DNA of 6,836 bases, taken from positions 1-6,836 of the forward strand of contig JAGLWO010000315.1 of the NCBI GenBank assembly GCA_023133395.1. The letters run 5' to 3'. Positions 6,441-6,836 of this stretch are shown here, piece by piece. A program made the position numbers and the translations under genes. Positions within the stretch are counted from its first letter, which is position 1; each line of letters starts with the position of its first letter. The stretch is from Candidatus Cloacimonadota bacterium (lineage in GTDB: Bacteria > Cloacimonadota > Cloacimonadia > Cloacimonadales > TCS61). The notes under the pieces were generated by a model that did no database searches, was not told the origin of the DNA, and saw nothing but the letters and a program-made list of their open reading frames with translations.

Positions 6441-6518
6441 GGGGTAGATCCGGGTTTTATAAAGTAACTTTACGAAACTTCTCACATAGAAATTCTTGAA
6501 AGTAAGTTTCGGAAAGTT
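6441..6518. repeat. Copy C: inverted, loop-shortened version of the arm-loop-arm element
   Basis: Bases 6468-6482 are the exact reverse complement of 3984-3998 (15 of 15). Bases 6499-6518 are the exact reverse complement of 3911-3930 (20 of 20). The locus is therefore an inverted copy of the element at 3905-4003, with a 16-base loop in place of 53 bases. Locally the two arms AACTTTACGAAACTT (6466-6480) and AAGTTTCGGAAAGTT (6504-6518) form a 15-position stem with one mismatch. Because the arms are near-inverted copies, 6441-6480 also matches the right half of copy B in direct orientation, including CCGGGTTT. Confidence 0.75.
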
Positions 6519-6776
6519 TTCTTACCTGAACGAAGAATAATTTTGTCTCTTAGCTTCAAATGTCGAATATCTCGCTATTTTTCATTTAAAATGTGATTCT
6601 ACTCAACTTTTTCTTTTTGTTCGCCAGAGGTTGTATTTTGGAGCTCTATATAAAATGACAAAATGAAAATCTCTTATAGAGTGTTATAAACAGAGAAGAG
6701 CGATACATAAAATTTGTTTTCAATAAAATATAAAAATAAACTAGCAATGCTGCTTTCCTTAACCACATAACACGAA

Positions 6777-6836
6777 AGAGGTTACACATATTATCAGAAG
6801 TTTACATAATATACATTATCAGAGGTTGTTAATATC
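6777..6836. repeat. Short degenerate tandem repeat at the window edge
   Basis: Three units start with AGAGGTT or AGAAGTT at 6777, 6796 and 6821. The first two end in TTATC, and the third runs into the window end with AATATC. The strongest pair is TTATCAGAAGTT (6791-6802) and TTATCAGAGGTT (6816-6827). Unit lengths of 19 and 25 bases are uneven. The array may continue beyond the window, and its nature cannot be judged from three units. Confidence 0.4.

Larger units (their letters stand above)
6210..6836. other. 627-bp region after bipA without a recognisable gene
   Basis: From left to right this stretch holds the inverted-ended element (6234-6339), the palindrome and its half-site (6369-6399), repeat copy C (6441-6518), an AT-rich stretch (6530-6770) with only very short open frames, and the tandem units at the window edge. 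Starts such as the ATG at 6653 stop within a few codons. A weak CTCTATA/TATAGAG inverted pair lies near 6640-6680. I see no protein, tRNA or known RNA here. Confidence 0.6.

Noticed and set aside
6777..6836. CRISPR array
   Set aside because: The repeats are only about 7-12 bases, imperfect and unevenly spaced, with no room for spacers and no cas genes in view.
1..6836. A multi-gene defence or biosynthetic system
   Set aside because: Only one complete housekeeping GTPase, one secreted protease and a helicase tail are present; nothing links them beyond adjacency.

Overview
This AT-rich 6.8 kb window carries three protein-coding stretches separated by repeat-dense intergenic DNA. The repertoire points to an FCB-group bacterium. 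The evidence is a gingipain-type C25 protease ending in a type IX secretion (T9SS) style C-terminal sorting domain, together with AT-rich codon use. Candidatus Cloacimonadota or a relative is my best guess, an inference from protein style only; there is no rRNA or other marker to settle it.

Layout. Bases 1-101 (+) hold the last 32 codons of a superfamily 1 (UvrD/PcrA-like) helicase cut by the window edge. Bases 312-3716 (-) encode a complete 1134-residue secreted cysteine protease of family C25 with its catalytic His and Cys in place. Bases 4389-6209 (+) encode a complete 606-residue ribosome-associated GTPase BipA/TypA. The protease and bipA are divergently oriented across a 672-bp gap. The protease and the helicase fragment converge, with a 210-bp gap. 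After bipA, 627 bp to the window end contain no convincing gene.

The genes look functionally unrelated: a translation/ribosome GTPase, an exported protease and a helicase tail. I see no defence, phage or biosynthetic system. The unusual content is between the genes. A roughly 90-bp repeat occurs in direct orientation on both sides of the protease gene. A palindromic arm-loop-arm structure from the upstream copy recurs after bipA as an inverted copy with a much shorter loop. A 131-bp element with 16-bp terminal inverted repeats, itself enclosing a 70-bp REP-like double hairpin, sits directly against the bipA ribosome-binding site. A second element of about 106-112 bp with 13-bp inverted ends follows the bipA stop codon. 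A perfect 16-bp palindrome with a helically phased half-site lies beyond it. At least three kinds of small non-coding repeat therefore punctuate the gene boundaries, which suggests active miniature-element traffic.
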